Shown piece after piece: positions 16,892-24,583 of a stretch of DNA of 64,000 nucleotides. The stretch is from Taibaiella sp. GTDB taxonomy: Bacteria > Bacteroidota > Bacteroidia > Chitinophagales > Chitinophagaceae. The notes beneath the pieces were generated by a model. The model made no database searches. It had not been told where the DNA came from and worked only from the letters and a program-made list of their open reading frames with translations. The stretch lies in assembly GCA_013815385.1 (NCBI GenBank), contig JACDGL010000010.1, forward strand, positions 1 to 64,000, in the 5' to 3' direction. Position numbers and translations under genes: made by a program. Position 1 is the first letter of the stretch; every line of letters starts with the position of its first letter.

Positions 16892-18151
16892 TTATAGGCT
16901 TTGGGTATCTTTTTCAAGTCGATATATTGTTTTGCTGAGTTGTTTTTTCTCGACATCGGAGTTGGTCAAGCTTATAGATTGTCTGAAATGCCTAATCGCT
17001 TTGTCAGTGTCAATAGGTGAATACAAATAACCAAGTAATGAATGATAATAATGATTTATCTGCAAATTCAATTTCTCAGCTTCAGCGATTGCTTTTTCAT
17101 TTCCATAGACTTTTGAAAACGCAAAGGTCCTGTTGAGTGCGGTAATTGGTGAGTACTCGACCAAAATGAGTTGATTGTATAGTGGCAAAATATATTTCCA
17201 CTTTTCATTGTCGTCAGCTGTAGTATGCCAATAAGCGATACTTGCTTCTAAATGATATTTCGATAATTCATCTTTAGAACAAGCTTCTACTAAATAATAA
17301 TTCCCTTTATTGATAAGTTCGGTATTCCATAGATTTTTGTCTTGTTCGTCAAACAATACAGTTTCTTCAGAAGCACTTACTCTTGCGTCAAGCCTCGAAC
17401 TTTGAAAGCATTGCAATGCAAGTAGAGCATTTACTTTTCCGGTGTTCGTCATCGCGTTTTCAGTTAAAGTAAATGTAAGTCTCATCGCTTCCGAGCATAA
17501 ATCCTTTCTGATTAACTTATCATTTGATCTTGAAAAATAACCTTCATTAAATAATAAGTATAAAGTTGTTATTACAGCATCAAGTCTTAAAAGAATTTCA
17601 GTAGGGTCCAAATTTTGAATTTCGAAATGCTGCCGGCGAAGATTTTCTCTGGCTCGCTGTAGTCTTTTTTTAATTGTTTCCTTATTACTTAGAAATGCGT
17701 TTGCTATGTCTTCTAAGCTAAAGCCACAAAGAATTTGCAAAGCCAAACAGATTTGCGCTTCTTGCGAATTAGCAGGATCACATACTGCAAAAATCATTGC
17801 TAGTTGACTATCTTTTATATTCTGTTCAGTAAAATCAATGTTTGTTTCATAGTATTCTAAATTTTCTGCTTTAATATTTGGTAAAATCTCTTTTTCAAAA
17901 AAAACATTTCGCTTTAGATAATCTTTGGTTTTGTTTTTAGCAACAGTGTAAAGCCATGCAATGGGGTTCTCGGGTATTCCTTTTAAACTCCATATTTCGG
18001 TTGCCTTTAAAAAAGTGTCACTTGCAATATCTTCTGCTAATTCAATATGTTGCATGCCAAAAAGGTGGCATATTACTGCAATCATTTTGGTATATTCTGT
18101 CCTGAATAAATGGGGCAGTAAATTATTATCTATGCTTTCAACCTCGACCAT
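16892..18151 (-). CDS. ECF42-type RNA polymerase sigma factor with C-terminal helical extension
   Basis: The 419-residue protein has a sigma region 2 (LAEDIASDTFLKATEIW, then WLYTVAKNKTKDYLKR), a region 4 (LQILCGFSLEDIANAFLSNKETIKKRLQRARENLR) and a long C-terminal extension (about 190-419) of TPR-like helices, which corresponds to the DUF6596-containing ECF42 group. ECF42 factors usually have no anti-sigma factor and are encoded beside DGPF/YCII proteins; exactly such a gene lies upstream at 18732-19088. The extension is thought to carry regulation. Base composition is clearly more AT-rich than the thrS and rny genes, which fits horizontal acquisition. Stop is at 16892; an intergenic region of 257 bases follows. 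Confidence 0.9.
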   Translation of the reverse strand: MVEVESIDNNLLPHLFRTEYTKMIAVICHLFGMQHIELAEDIASDTFLKATEIWSLKGIPENPIAWLYTVAKNKTKDYLKRNVFFEKEILPNIKAENLEYYETNIDFTEQNIKDSQLAMIFAVCDPANSQEAQICLALQILCGFSLEDIANAFLSNKETIKKRLQRARENLRRQHFEIQNLDPTEILLRLDAVITTLYLLFNEGYFSRSNDKLIRKDLCSEAMRLTFTLTENAMTNTGKVNALLALQCFQSSRLDARVSASEETVLFDEQDKNLWNTELINKGNYYLVEACSKDELSKYHLEASIAYWHTTADDNEKWKYILPLYNQLILVEYSPITALNRTFAFSKVYGNEKAIAEAEKLNLQINHYYHSLLGYLYSPIDTDKAIRHFRQSISLTNSDVEKKQLSKTIYRLEKDTQSL

Positions 18152-18166
18152 TGATAAGTTTAGAAA

Positions 18167-18673
18167 TTATTGTTTATACTTATTTATATAAGAATCCATA
18201 AAACCCAATGCCTTTGCAAATTTTACCGGGTCGGCAAAGAAAACTTGCTCCATTACTATTTTTCCATCCAGCAACTTTACATAGTCAGTTAATTTAAAGT
18301 CTGCAGTATCTCCAGATGGTGTTACCACTGCAATATTATATATGCTACAAACACTATTTCTATCAACAAATTGTTTTTCAATTTTAATTGATTTTTTAGC
18401 TCTAATCCAATTTTGCGTTTTTGAAATAAAATCTTTCGCTCCTCTTGCAGGGCTAAAAGGATCGTCAAAAACAAATTCGGTAGCAAGAATATCAGAAAGA
18501 CCTTCGCCATTTTTGTTTTCAACAAAAATTATATTCAGGTACTTATTTACAATTTCTAATGACTTTAAGCCTAATTGATTTTTTATTTCTGTGCCTGATT
18601 TCGTGTTTTGCCCAAAGCTATTGAATGATAAGGACAGCATAATACATATTATGAAAATACAAATCTTGTTCAT
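18167..18673 (-). CDS. Secreted NTF2/SnoaL-like protein in the ECF42 module
   Basis: The 168-residue product has a signal peptide (MNKICIFIICIMLSLSFNSF, then GQ) followed by a region resembling the NTF2/SnoaL-like alpha+beta fold: ATEFVFDDPFSPARGAKDFISKTQNW, then strands ending in GKIVMEQVFFAD. SnoaL-like proteins bind or transform small ligands, or have no catalytic role. It sits between the DGPF protein and the sigma factor, 15 bases upstream of the latter, so it very probably belongs to the same operon. A periplasmic NTF2-like protein could be a sensed or regulated component. The role is inferred from position only. Confidence 0.75.
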   Translation of the reverse strand: MNKICIFIICIMLSLSFNSFGQNTKSGTEIKNQLGLKSLEIVNKYLNIIFVENKNGEGLSDILATEFVFDDPFSPARGAKDFISKTQNWIRAKKSIKIEKQFVDRNSVCSIYNIAVVTPSGDTADFKLTDYVKLLDGKIVMEQVFFADPVKFAKALGFMDSYINKYKQ

Positions 18674-18696
18674 GTTATTTTTTTTAGAGAATAAAT

Positions 18697-18728
18697 AAAT
18701 GCCCGGTTTTTAAAAGCCAGGCATTTTT
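18697..18728 (-). terminator. Hairpin with T-tract inside the ECF42 operon
   Basis: AAATGCC and GGCATTT enclose an inner GG/CC stem and a loop of T and A. On the minus strand the tail reads ATTTATTT. It lies just after the stop of the DGPF gene at 18732, so it may partly terminate transcription and set the ratio between the DGPF protein and the downstream genes. On the plus strand it is followed by TTTTTTA, so it could act both ways. Confidence 0.6.
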
Positions 18729-18731
18729 TAC

Positions 18732-19088
18732 TTAACTGTTGTCATCTGGAGTTACAATGGCCCTTACTTCAACGTTTCCGCCCATTTTAAGTATGGGACA
18801 ATCTTTAGCTAATTCAACCGCTTCCTTAATATTGGCTGCTTTTACTATGGTATAACCATTAATGAATTCCTTAATTTCCGTGTATGGTCCATCAGTTATT
18901 ACATTGTTCGGCTTAATCGTTTTAGCAATAGACATTGAAAGCCTGTTACCATTACTAACCAATTTGTTTTGAGCAGCAATGCCACCCATCCAGTTCGTCC
19001 AACTTGTCATTACCTGTTGCATTTGTTCAGGCGATGGTTTAAAGTTTGGATTGTCGCTGTTTCTGAAAATAAATACGAATTCTTTCAT
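18732..19088 (-). CDS. DGPF/YCII-family protein linked to ECF42 sigma factor
   Basis: The 118-residue protein shows the YCII-like fold and the named DGPF motif in the form DGPYTEIKEFINGYTIV, with an N-terminal EFVFIFRNS strand and the WTNWMGGIAAQNKLVSNGNRL segment. Such proteins accompany ECF42 sigma factors in many phyla; they are assumed to act as a sensing or interacting component, but no biochemical function is established. It is the first gene of the three-gene minus-strand module. AT-rich base composition matches that of its partners. Confidence 0.88.
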   Translation of the reverse strand: MKEFVFIFRNSDNPNFKPSPEQMQQVMTSWTNWMGGIAAQNKLVSNGNRLSMSIAKTIKPNNVITDGPYTEIKEFINGYTIVKAANIKEAVELAKDCPILKMGGNVEVRAIVTPDDNS

Positions 19089-19492
19089 TTTGTTTTGTTT
19101 TTAATTGTGATTAAATATTTGAATTATACCCTAATAACGAATCAGATATAAAGAGAGGGACAAATTATTTCAATTTTTTTTCAAATATAGAGAGCGTTAT
19201 AAATAGCAGCTTCGTTGTTCCGGATGCTAGCGCAACGAATCAGGCACCCTAAATAATACTCCGTCTCCGAGGGCATTCACCAATAAAGTTAAATGCAGAG
19301 TGAAGGCGGGGGGGGGTGAGAGGAGAGACGCTGCCCGAGACACTCCGCGCTGCTGTTCTCCATTCTCGCTTTGTTCCTCTACAAGTTGTGGTTTTATAAT
19401 TCTTCCTTCCTTTTCAATATCTTTCCTATTATTCATATAGTTAATACGGCGTTAAACTGAACAATAAAGCCAAATACACTCACGCGGCAGTG
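19089..19492. other. Intergenic region with a nine-G run
   Basis: No convincing gene. A 69-codon minus-strand frame (19227-19436) has composition unlike a protein and no neighbours or family. A run of nine G residues lies at 19308-19316, about 190 bases upstream of the histidine kinase start; homopolymers of this length are slippage-prone. The 5' part (19089-19200) should contain the promoter of the ECF42 module. Confidence 0.4.
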
Positions 19493-19500
19493 TAAATTTG
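19493..19500 (+). promoter_or_regulatory. -7 box of the histidine kinase gene
   Basis: TAAATTTG matches TAnnTTTG exactly and lies 7 bases before the ATG at 19508, implying a very short leader. A convincing -33 TTG was not found. Confidence 0.5.
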
Positions 19501-19507
19501 TTACTGA

Positions 19508-20779
19508 ATGAGAAAAGTATTTACGCTTATAGTCTTGCTGATTACCTTATCTGTTTTAGGCATCATCCTGATACAGATGTTCTGGATAAAAGATGCCATA
19601 TCCCTGAAGCAGGCACAGTTCCAGCGCGAGGTAAACATCTCTATCGCACAGGCGCGTGAATCGCTGCAAACCCGCTATATACAGTTAAAGAACCAGTTTT
19701 TTACCAGCGAGGACGATAAGGAGTTCTATCTCGCTAACCACTTTACCTCACAGATATTCTCTAAAGACGATATCAGCCAGATCATAGACCGTTCACTGAA
19801 GAAAAACAATATCAAGCAGCCGTTTGAGTTCTGCATTACCAACTACTTCAAGTTCCCCATCATTCTTTCAGATGCATTCCCTATGCAAAACCTGGGGACT
19901 AGCTATGTCACCCGCCTCACACCGTTCAATTCAGATCTGCAGGAAACACTTTATGTATATGTAAGGGAAGATAAGAATTACATCTTGCGCAATATGGCGT
20001 GGATGATCATTGCATCCATTGTCTTCACGGCTATTATCCTTTCCGCATTTGCGCTTACTGTGCGTACCTTATTCAACCAGAAAAAGCTCTCAGAGATCAA
20101 ATCCGATTTCATTAATAATATGACGCATGAGCTGAAAACGCCCCTTGCTACCATTTCGCTTGCTATAGATGCACTCACCAACCAGAAGGTAATAAACGAT
20201 ACAGACAAGATACGGTACTACAGCGCCATGATAAAGGAGGAGAATAAGCGCATGAACAAGCAGGTAGAAAAGATACTACAGGCTGCAAGGCTGGAACGAC
20301 AGGATATCAAGCTCAATTTGCAGCCCCTTGATGCGCACCAGGTAATACAAAAGGTAACGGACAACCTATTGCTCCAGATACAGGAAAAACAAGGCACTAT
20401 CAGCCTTAAGCTCGATGCGGCAAAGCACAATATTGAGGCCGACGAGGTGCATTTTGCCAACATCATTTTTAACCTGCTCGATAATGCGATCAAATACTCA
20501 AAAGACAATCTTCATATAGAGGTAGAAACGCACATGGCGGGCAATAACATCGCCATTCGCATTAGGGATAATGGCATCGGTATGACCAAGGAAACCCAGT
20601 ACCGGATATTTGAAAAATTCTACCGCGCCCATACAGGCAATATCCATAATGTAAAAGGATTTGGCCTGGGCCTTAGCTATGTAAAAGCAATGGTGGATGC
20701 GCACCACGCTAAGATAAAGGTAGAAAGCGTACTGGGTAAGGGCAGCACCTTTACCATTTATATGCCCGCTACCAGCTAA
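19508..20779 (+). CDS. Membrane sensor histidine kinase
   Basis: The 423-residue kinase has two transmembrane helices (about 5-27 and 158-182) around a periplasmic sensor part, no visible HAMP domain, a HisKA domain with phospho-acceptor His207 (NNMTHELKTPLATIS) and a HATPase domain with N box (NLLDNAIKYS), G1 (DNGIGM) and G2 (GFGLGLSYVKAM). It resembles the HAMP-less kinases of Bacteroidota such as those linked to PorY-type regulation, though that link cannot be shown here. No response regulator gene is adjacent, so it is an orphan in this window. It ends 4 bases before the convergent AhpD-like gene. Confidence 0.9.
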   Translation: MRKVFTLIVLLITLSVLGIILIQMFWIKDAISLKQAQFQREVNISIAQARESLQTRYIQLKNQFFTSEDDKEFYLANHFTSQIFSKDDISQIIDRSLKKNNIKQPFEFCITNYFKFPIILSDAFPMQNLGTSYVTRLTPFNSDLQETLYVYVREDKNYILRNMAWMIIASIVFTAIILSAFALTVRTLFNQKKLSEIKSDFINNMTHELKTPLATISLAIDALTNQKVINDTDKIRYYSAMIKEENKRMNKQVEKILQAARLERQDIKLNLQPLDAHQVIQKVTDNLLLQIQEKQGTISLKLDAAKHNIEADEVHFANIIFNLLDNAIKYSKDNLHIEVETHMAGNNIAIRIRDNGIGMTKETQYRIFEKFYRAHTGNIHNVKGFGLGLSYVKAMVDAHHAKIKVESVLGKGSTFTIYMPATS

Positions 20780-20783
20780 TGAT

Positions 20784-21371
20784 TTACACAGCTATACACA
20801 GGCTCTTGATAACAGCCCCCAGCCTTATACTATCATAAATGCGCGGCTCTGATGCGCCATGCTGTTTTACTGATTGCTCGTGCGATGTGACGCACCGCTG
20901 GCAGCCATTTACCGCCGATACCACCAGGCTTATCAGTTCAAACAATCCCTTGCCTATTACCGGGTTCATCATTATGCTCATCCGAAGGTGGGCCGGTTGG
21001 TTATTATAATATTCTGCCCCTTCCATATAGTGCCGGAAGCGGTACAGTACATTATTGGCATTCATAAGCGAGGTGCAGGCATGTACCTCGGCCAGTTCTG
21101 TATCATTGGCGCCTTCAGCACGTGCTTTTTGCTCAAAGGCATTTATCAGCACAGTATGCTTCTCATTTGCAGCTACTGCCAGCGCCAGCATATAGGCTTC
21201 TTTCTTTGTAAAGTTGGTACTACCCAATACAGCCGATACATTCAGCTTCAGGTCTTTCAGGTAGCGGCTATCCGCGGCCGACATGGCATTTAATCCTGCA
21301 CTTTCAAAATTGTTATCTGCTCCCAGGTCGCTAAGCAGGTTATTAACCGTTTCGTTATAGTTATTTGCCAT
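20784..21371 (-). CDS. AhpD-like carboxymuconolactone decarboxylase family protein
   Basis: The 195-residue all-helical protein carries the redox motif CxxC-x3-H in NGCQRCVTSHEQ near residue 160, characteristic of AhpD, which in mycobacteria regenerates AhpC using thiol electrons. The gene is directly downstream of a peroxiredoxin of the AhpC type, supporting the same pairing here: hydroperoxide reduction by AhpC with AhpD as the reductant. No signal peptide, so cytosolic. An 82-base gap containing a hairpin separates the two genes. Confidence 0.88.
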   Translation of the reverse strand: MANNYNETVNNLLSDLGADNNFESAGLNAMSAADSRYLKDLKLNVSAVLGSTNFTKKEAYMLALAVAANEKHTVLINAFEQKARAEGANDTELAEVHACTSLMNANNVLYRFRHYMEGAEYYNNQPAHLRMSIMMNPVIGKGLFELISLVVSAVNGCQRCVTSHEQSVKQHGASEPRIYDSIRLGAVIKSLCIAV

Positions 21372-21394
21372 AATTATAGTTTATAAAAAAGTAA

Positions 21395-21426
21395 AGATCC
21401 ACTCCATCATAGGATAGTGTGGATCT
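21395..21426 (-). promoter_or_regulatory. Stem-loop between ahpC and the AhpD-like gene
   Basis: AGATCCAC and GTGGATCT form an 8-base-pair stem with a 16-base loop. No T-tract follows on the minus strand within the stem's immediate end except TTTAC. It may be an attenuator or mRNA-processing site that lowers expression of the downstream gene. Confidence 0.45.
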
Positions 21427-21453
21427 GTATTATTATCAGGATTTTATAAGTTA

Positions 21454-21999
21454 TTAGCTCAGTGTTTCTTCACCCTTGGTCCAGTTGCATGGGCACAGCT
21501 CATCGGTCTGTAAGGCATCCAGTACGCGTAGCACGTCATTTACATTACGGCCTACGCCCAGGTCATTAATGCTCAGCCACCTTACTATACCCTCGGGGTC
21601 TATTATATAGGTAGCACGGTAAGCAACCCTTTCACCTGTTGTCAATATACCCAGCTCCTCTGCAAAGCTCTTGGAGGTATCTGCTATCATCGGGAATCGA
21701 AGGTTTTTCAGGTCTTTATGGCTATTTCTCCATGCCAGGTGTACAAATTCACTGTCTGTAGAGGCACCCATCAGCACAGTATCCCTATCCTCAAAATTAC
21801 CGAAGTTGTTATTGAACTCTGCTATCTCTGTAGGGCATACAATAGTGAAGTCTTTGGGCCACCAGAACATTACAGCCCACTTACCTTCATAATAATCATT
21901 GCCAATTTCCTGGAATTCTTTTCCTTTTTCTATACTCACCACTGACTTCTTGCTGAACTCAGGAAATTTTTCACCAACGGTTACCATGTGTTTGCTCAT
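21454..21999 (-). CDS. ahpC: Peroxiredoxin, AhpC type
   Basis: The 181-residue thiol peroxidase has the peroxidatic Cys55 in FTIVCPTEI and two C-terminal cysteines, Cys169 and Cys171 (ELCPCNW), the arrangement seen in mycobacterial-type AhpC, which works with AhpD. It reduces hydrogen peroxide and organic hydroperoxides in the cytosol. The neighbouring AhpD-like gene downstream fits this. ATG 21999 follows a well-matched promoter. Length and motifs are complete. Confidence 0.92.
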   Translation of the reverse strand: MSKHMVTVGEKFPEFSKKSVVSIEKGKEFQEIGNDYYEGKWAVMFWWPKDFTIVCPTEIAEFNNNFGNFEDRDTVLMGASTDSEFVHLAWRNSHKDLKNLRFPMIADTSKSFAEELGILTTGERVAYRATYIIDPEGIVRWLSINDLGVGRNVNDVLRVLDALQTDELCPCNWTKGEETLS

Positions 22000-22021
22000 T
22001 GTTGTATTTTTTTAGACCCGG

Positions 22022-22053
22022 CAAATGTCGCACTAATCATACAGTTTGGCAAA
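22022..22053 (-). promoter_or_regulatory. Promoter of ahpC
   Basis: On the minus strand TTTG (22050-22053) is followed after 20 bases by GACATTTG (22022-22029), a seven-of-eight match to the TAnnTTTG box with the -33 element at good spacing. The box ends 22 bases before the ATG at 21999. This is the best complete Bacteroidota-type promoter seen in the window. Confidence 0.6.
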
Positions 22054-22117
22054 CAACATCCAATTGTGTTTCCCTATGAAAAAATAGGTGTTTTCAATGC
22101 TACCTTACAAAACAATA

Positions 22118-22417
22118 TTAGTTTAAGGAAATATCTACGAGCAGCGAAGGATGGCTCATGTGGAAACTCAGGGTATGGCATTCTATATTGCCATAGTACT
22201 TATACATAGGAAAGCTATGTATCCAGTTTATTGCCTGCCTTTTGGTTTTGGTATTTAGTACACACCACGCAGTATCTTCATTATCAGCAAGGCCGTATGC
22301 AAGTACCGAGTTTTCGGCCAGCAGCACATTAATGTATTCTTTCTGCAGACGCATGTCTCTTACATAGTCATCTGTATCCTTTCCGGTTATAGCTATCTGA
22401 AATAGATAGGTGGCCAT
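22118..22417 (-). CDS. Small conserved hypothetical protein
   Basis: The 99-residue cytosolic protein (MATYLFQIAITGKDTDDYVRD...) has an alternating strand-helix pattern reminiscent of ferredoxin-like or YCII-like small domains: an N-terminal strand, a helix around KEYINVLLAENS and a strand AWCVLNTKTKRQAINW. I recognise no family. It starts 15 bases after the large CHU_C protein gene on the same strand, so the two are likely co-transcribed. There is no signal peptide and no cysteine motif. Coding status is supported by the short spacing and good codon pattern. Confidence 0.65.
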   Translation of the reverse strand: MATYLFQIAITGKDTDDYVRDMRLQKEYINVLLAENSVLAYGLADNEDTAWCVLNTKTKRQAINWIHSFPMYKYYGNIECHTLSFHMSHPSLLVDISLN

Positions 22418-22431
22418 ATGTTCACCTCCTC

Positions 22432-24456
22432 TTATCTTATTAACGTCACGTTGCCGCTACGTTTAAATCTTTTCCCACTCAGGCAAAAACCATCTACTTC
22501 CCATACATATACACCACCGGGTGCTATTTTGTTGTTAAACATACCATCCCACTGTTGTGCGGGATTGGTAGTTGTAAATACTTCTTCTCCCCAACGGTCA
22601 AATATCCGGAAGTAATTAAGCTGTATCACTTGCTTATTCAGTAAGCCAAATCTGCCGTTCGATCCATCGCCGCTGCCGGGCATGAAAGCATTTGGCAAAT
22701 AGATATTCTCGCATGCCACTCTTATTACTACAGTGTCCCTGCTTTTACATTTCAATCCATCATTAAATTCGTTCACTTCCAGGTAGTAGGTGAAGTCATT
22801 TGGCGGGTTCGCTGTTGGGTCGCTTACTGTGGTATTGCTGATATACTGTTGTGGTGTCCAGGTATAGGTATATCCTATTCCCAGCGAGGTAAGCGGGCCG
22901 CCCAGTACGGTTGAGGCACCATCTGATATCGTCCTGTCCTGTCCTGCATCTGCTTTTACTTTACTCACATTTATTGTTATTCCGGTATCTACTATACAGC
23001 CATCAGGATAAGGGATGATGATCTTGTAAGTGAGTGAATATTCAGGATGCGCTATCAGGTTTTCTCCCTGCGAATCTGATAGGTTATACACCGGTGAAAA
23101 TGTATAGCTTAGGGCATTAGGTGATATAACACTTAGTATAACGCTATCCCCCTGGCAAATGGTGGTATCATGGCTAAGGATGATGTGGGGTATATCCTCA
23201 ACGTATATCTGTTCGCAGTCCGATTTTTGAGTAGGCAACCCTTCGTCTTCCAGATAATATACATTATAAGTGCCGGTAGTTACATATCGGAACTTTGGTG
23301 GGTTACCTGATGTGGAAGAGGGGATGCTCGCTGCTGTACATTGTGCGAAGGTGAAGCGGGATAGCGTGTTGGTGCTATCGTTCACAGCAAACATATTAAT
23401 ATTATCATGGTCACGTATTACTCGGCTCAGTCCTGCAGGTTTGTAAAGGGAGCCGCTGGCACCATAGCTAAATCCTGCAAACGGGCCGGTTACCGATCCC
23501 ATCTGTATCTGGGCCAGTGTATTACTGCTCTGGTTGGTTACAAAGGCATACAGGTTGCTGCAATCTTTTATTATTGATATGGCGCTTGGGCCCGATAGCA
23601 CACTGCCCGGGTTGCCAAGTGTGGTAGCCGCAGGCGTCAGGTTGGTAAGCGATCCGCCAAAATCTATACGGAACAGGGTATTATCACCCTGGTTGGTTAC
23701 AAAAAAGTACCAGTTGCCCGCATCATATATAGGCGCTATATCTGTAGGAGTATTAAACAGGCCACCTATATTTCCAAGGTCCTGGAAGCTGGGGGTAATG
23801 GAAATATTATTTCCCATATCAAAGCGTACCAGTGTATTGGTGGCATCATTCATTGTAAAGCCATACCAGTTGCCACCTTCAGAGGCTACAAACAGGCCCT
23901 TGGGTGTATTCAGCACACTACCCAGGTTACCGAAGTTGGCTATATTGGGCGTATTGGCAAGTGATCCTCTGAAATCAAGACGGGCAAGGCTGGAGCTCGC
24001 CACATCAGTACCACCTGTTACAAACATGAACCAGAAATTCTGTATAGAGTCCTTTACAAGATACATGCTCGATGGGTTCACCGGCATTTTACCATCCACA
24101 TTACCCAAGCTGGTCACCACAGGGGTATTGCCCAGGCTGGCGCCATAGTCAAGCCTCAGTAATTCGTTATTAGCGTAGTTGATTACAAAGCCGTAATATT
24201 TGCTACCATCTTTTTGTATCAGTATATCAGACGGGGTATTGAAGCTGAAGCCTGCGCCCATGTTAGTACCGGTAGGCGCATTCAGTATATAGCCCGAGCA
24301 GAAGCTCCAGTAGTAGGTATGCCCTATACTGTCTGGTGTTCTAAGCTGTATATACTGCCTGATACAGACCGTATCGGGCGCTATTATTAATGATTGAGCT
24401 TGAAGTATATTGATTTGAGACACCAGCAGTGCCGCTAAGAGTAGGTATTTTTTCAT
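22432..24456 (-). CDS. Secreted repeat protein with gliding-motility-type C-terminal domain (T9SS cargo)
   Basis: The 674-residue protein has a signal peptide (MKKYLLLAALLVSQINILQA), then about seven beta-propeller-like repeats over residues 60-390 (patterns such as LGNPGSVLSGPSAISIIKD and NWYGFTMNDATNTLVRFD, about 55 residues each), PKD/Ig-like parts (HDTTICQGDSVILSV), and a C-terminal CHU_C/gliding-motility-associated domain (IYLPNAFMPGSGDGSNGRF ... RIFDRWGEEVF ... WDG). Such C-termini direct export by the type IX secretion system to the surface. ATG 24456 is preferred over a GTG at 24477. Function is probably adhesion or surface binding, inferred from architecture only. Confidence 0.88.
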   Translation of the reverse strand: MKKYLLLAALLVSQINILQAQSLIIAPDTVCIRQYIQLRTPDSIGHTYYWSFCSGYILNAPTGTNMGAGFSFNTPSDILIQKDGSKYYGFVINYANNELLRLDYGASLGNTPVVTSLGNVDGKMPVNPSSMYLVKDSIQNFWFMFVTGGTDVASSSLARLDFRGSLANTPNIANFGNLGSVLNTPKGLFVASEGGNWYGFTMNDATNTLVRFDMGNNISITPSFQDLGNIGGLFNTPTDIAPIYDAGNWYFFVTNQGDNTLFRIDFGGSLTNLTPAATTLGNPGSVLSGPSAISIIKDCSNLYAFVTNQSSNTLAQIQMGSVTGPFAGFSYGASGSLYKPAGLSRVIRDHDNINMFAVNDSTNTLSRFTFAQCTAASIPSSTSGNPPKFRYVTTGTYNVYYLEDEGLPTQKSDCEQIYVEDIPHIILSHDTTICQGDSVILSVISPNALSYTFSPVYNLSDSQGENLIAHPEYSLTYKIIIPYPDGCIVDTGITINVSKVKADAGQDRTISDGASTVLGGPLTSLGIGYTYTWTPQQYISNTTVSDPTANPPNDFTYYLEVNEFNDGLKCKSRDTVVIRVACENIYLPNAFMPGSGDGSNGRFGLLNKQVIQLNYFRIFDRWGEEVFTTTNPAQQWDGMFNNKIAPGGVYVWEVDGFCLSGKRFKRSGNVTLIR

Positions 24457-24583
24457 AGATACTAAAAACTGTTTCACTTTTCTCTAGGACTAATATAGCA
24501 ATATATTGGGCTAATATAATAATTTGGCTAAAACTTTTATAGCAAAGTCACATTTATTTTTACAAAGCTTAAATTTTTTCTCT

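Noticed and set aside
19227-19436. 69-codon minus-strand frame upstream of the histidine kinase
   Set aside because: Low-complexity composition across the G run, no signal peptide, no recognised family and no neighbouring biosynthesis genes; treated as non-coding.
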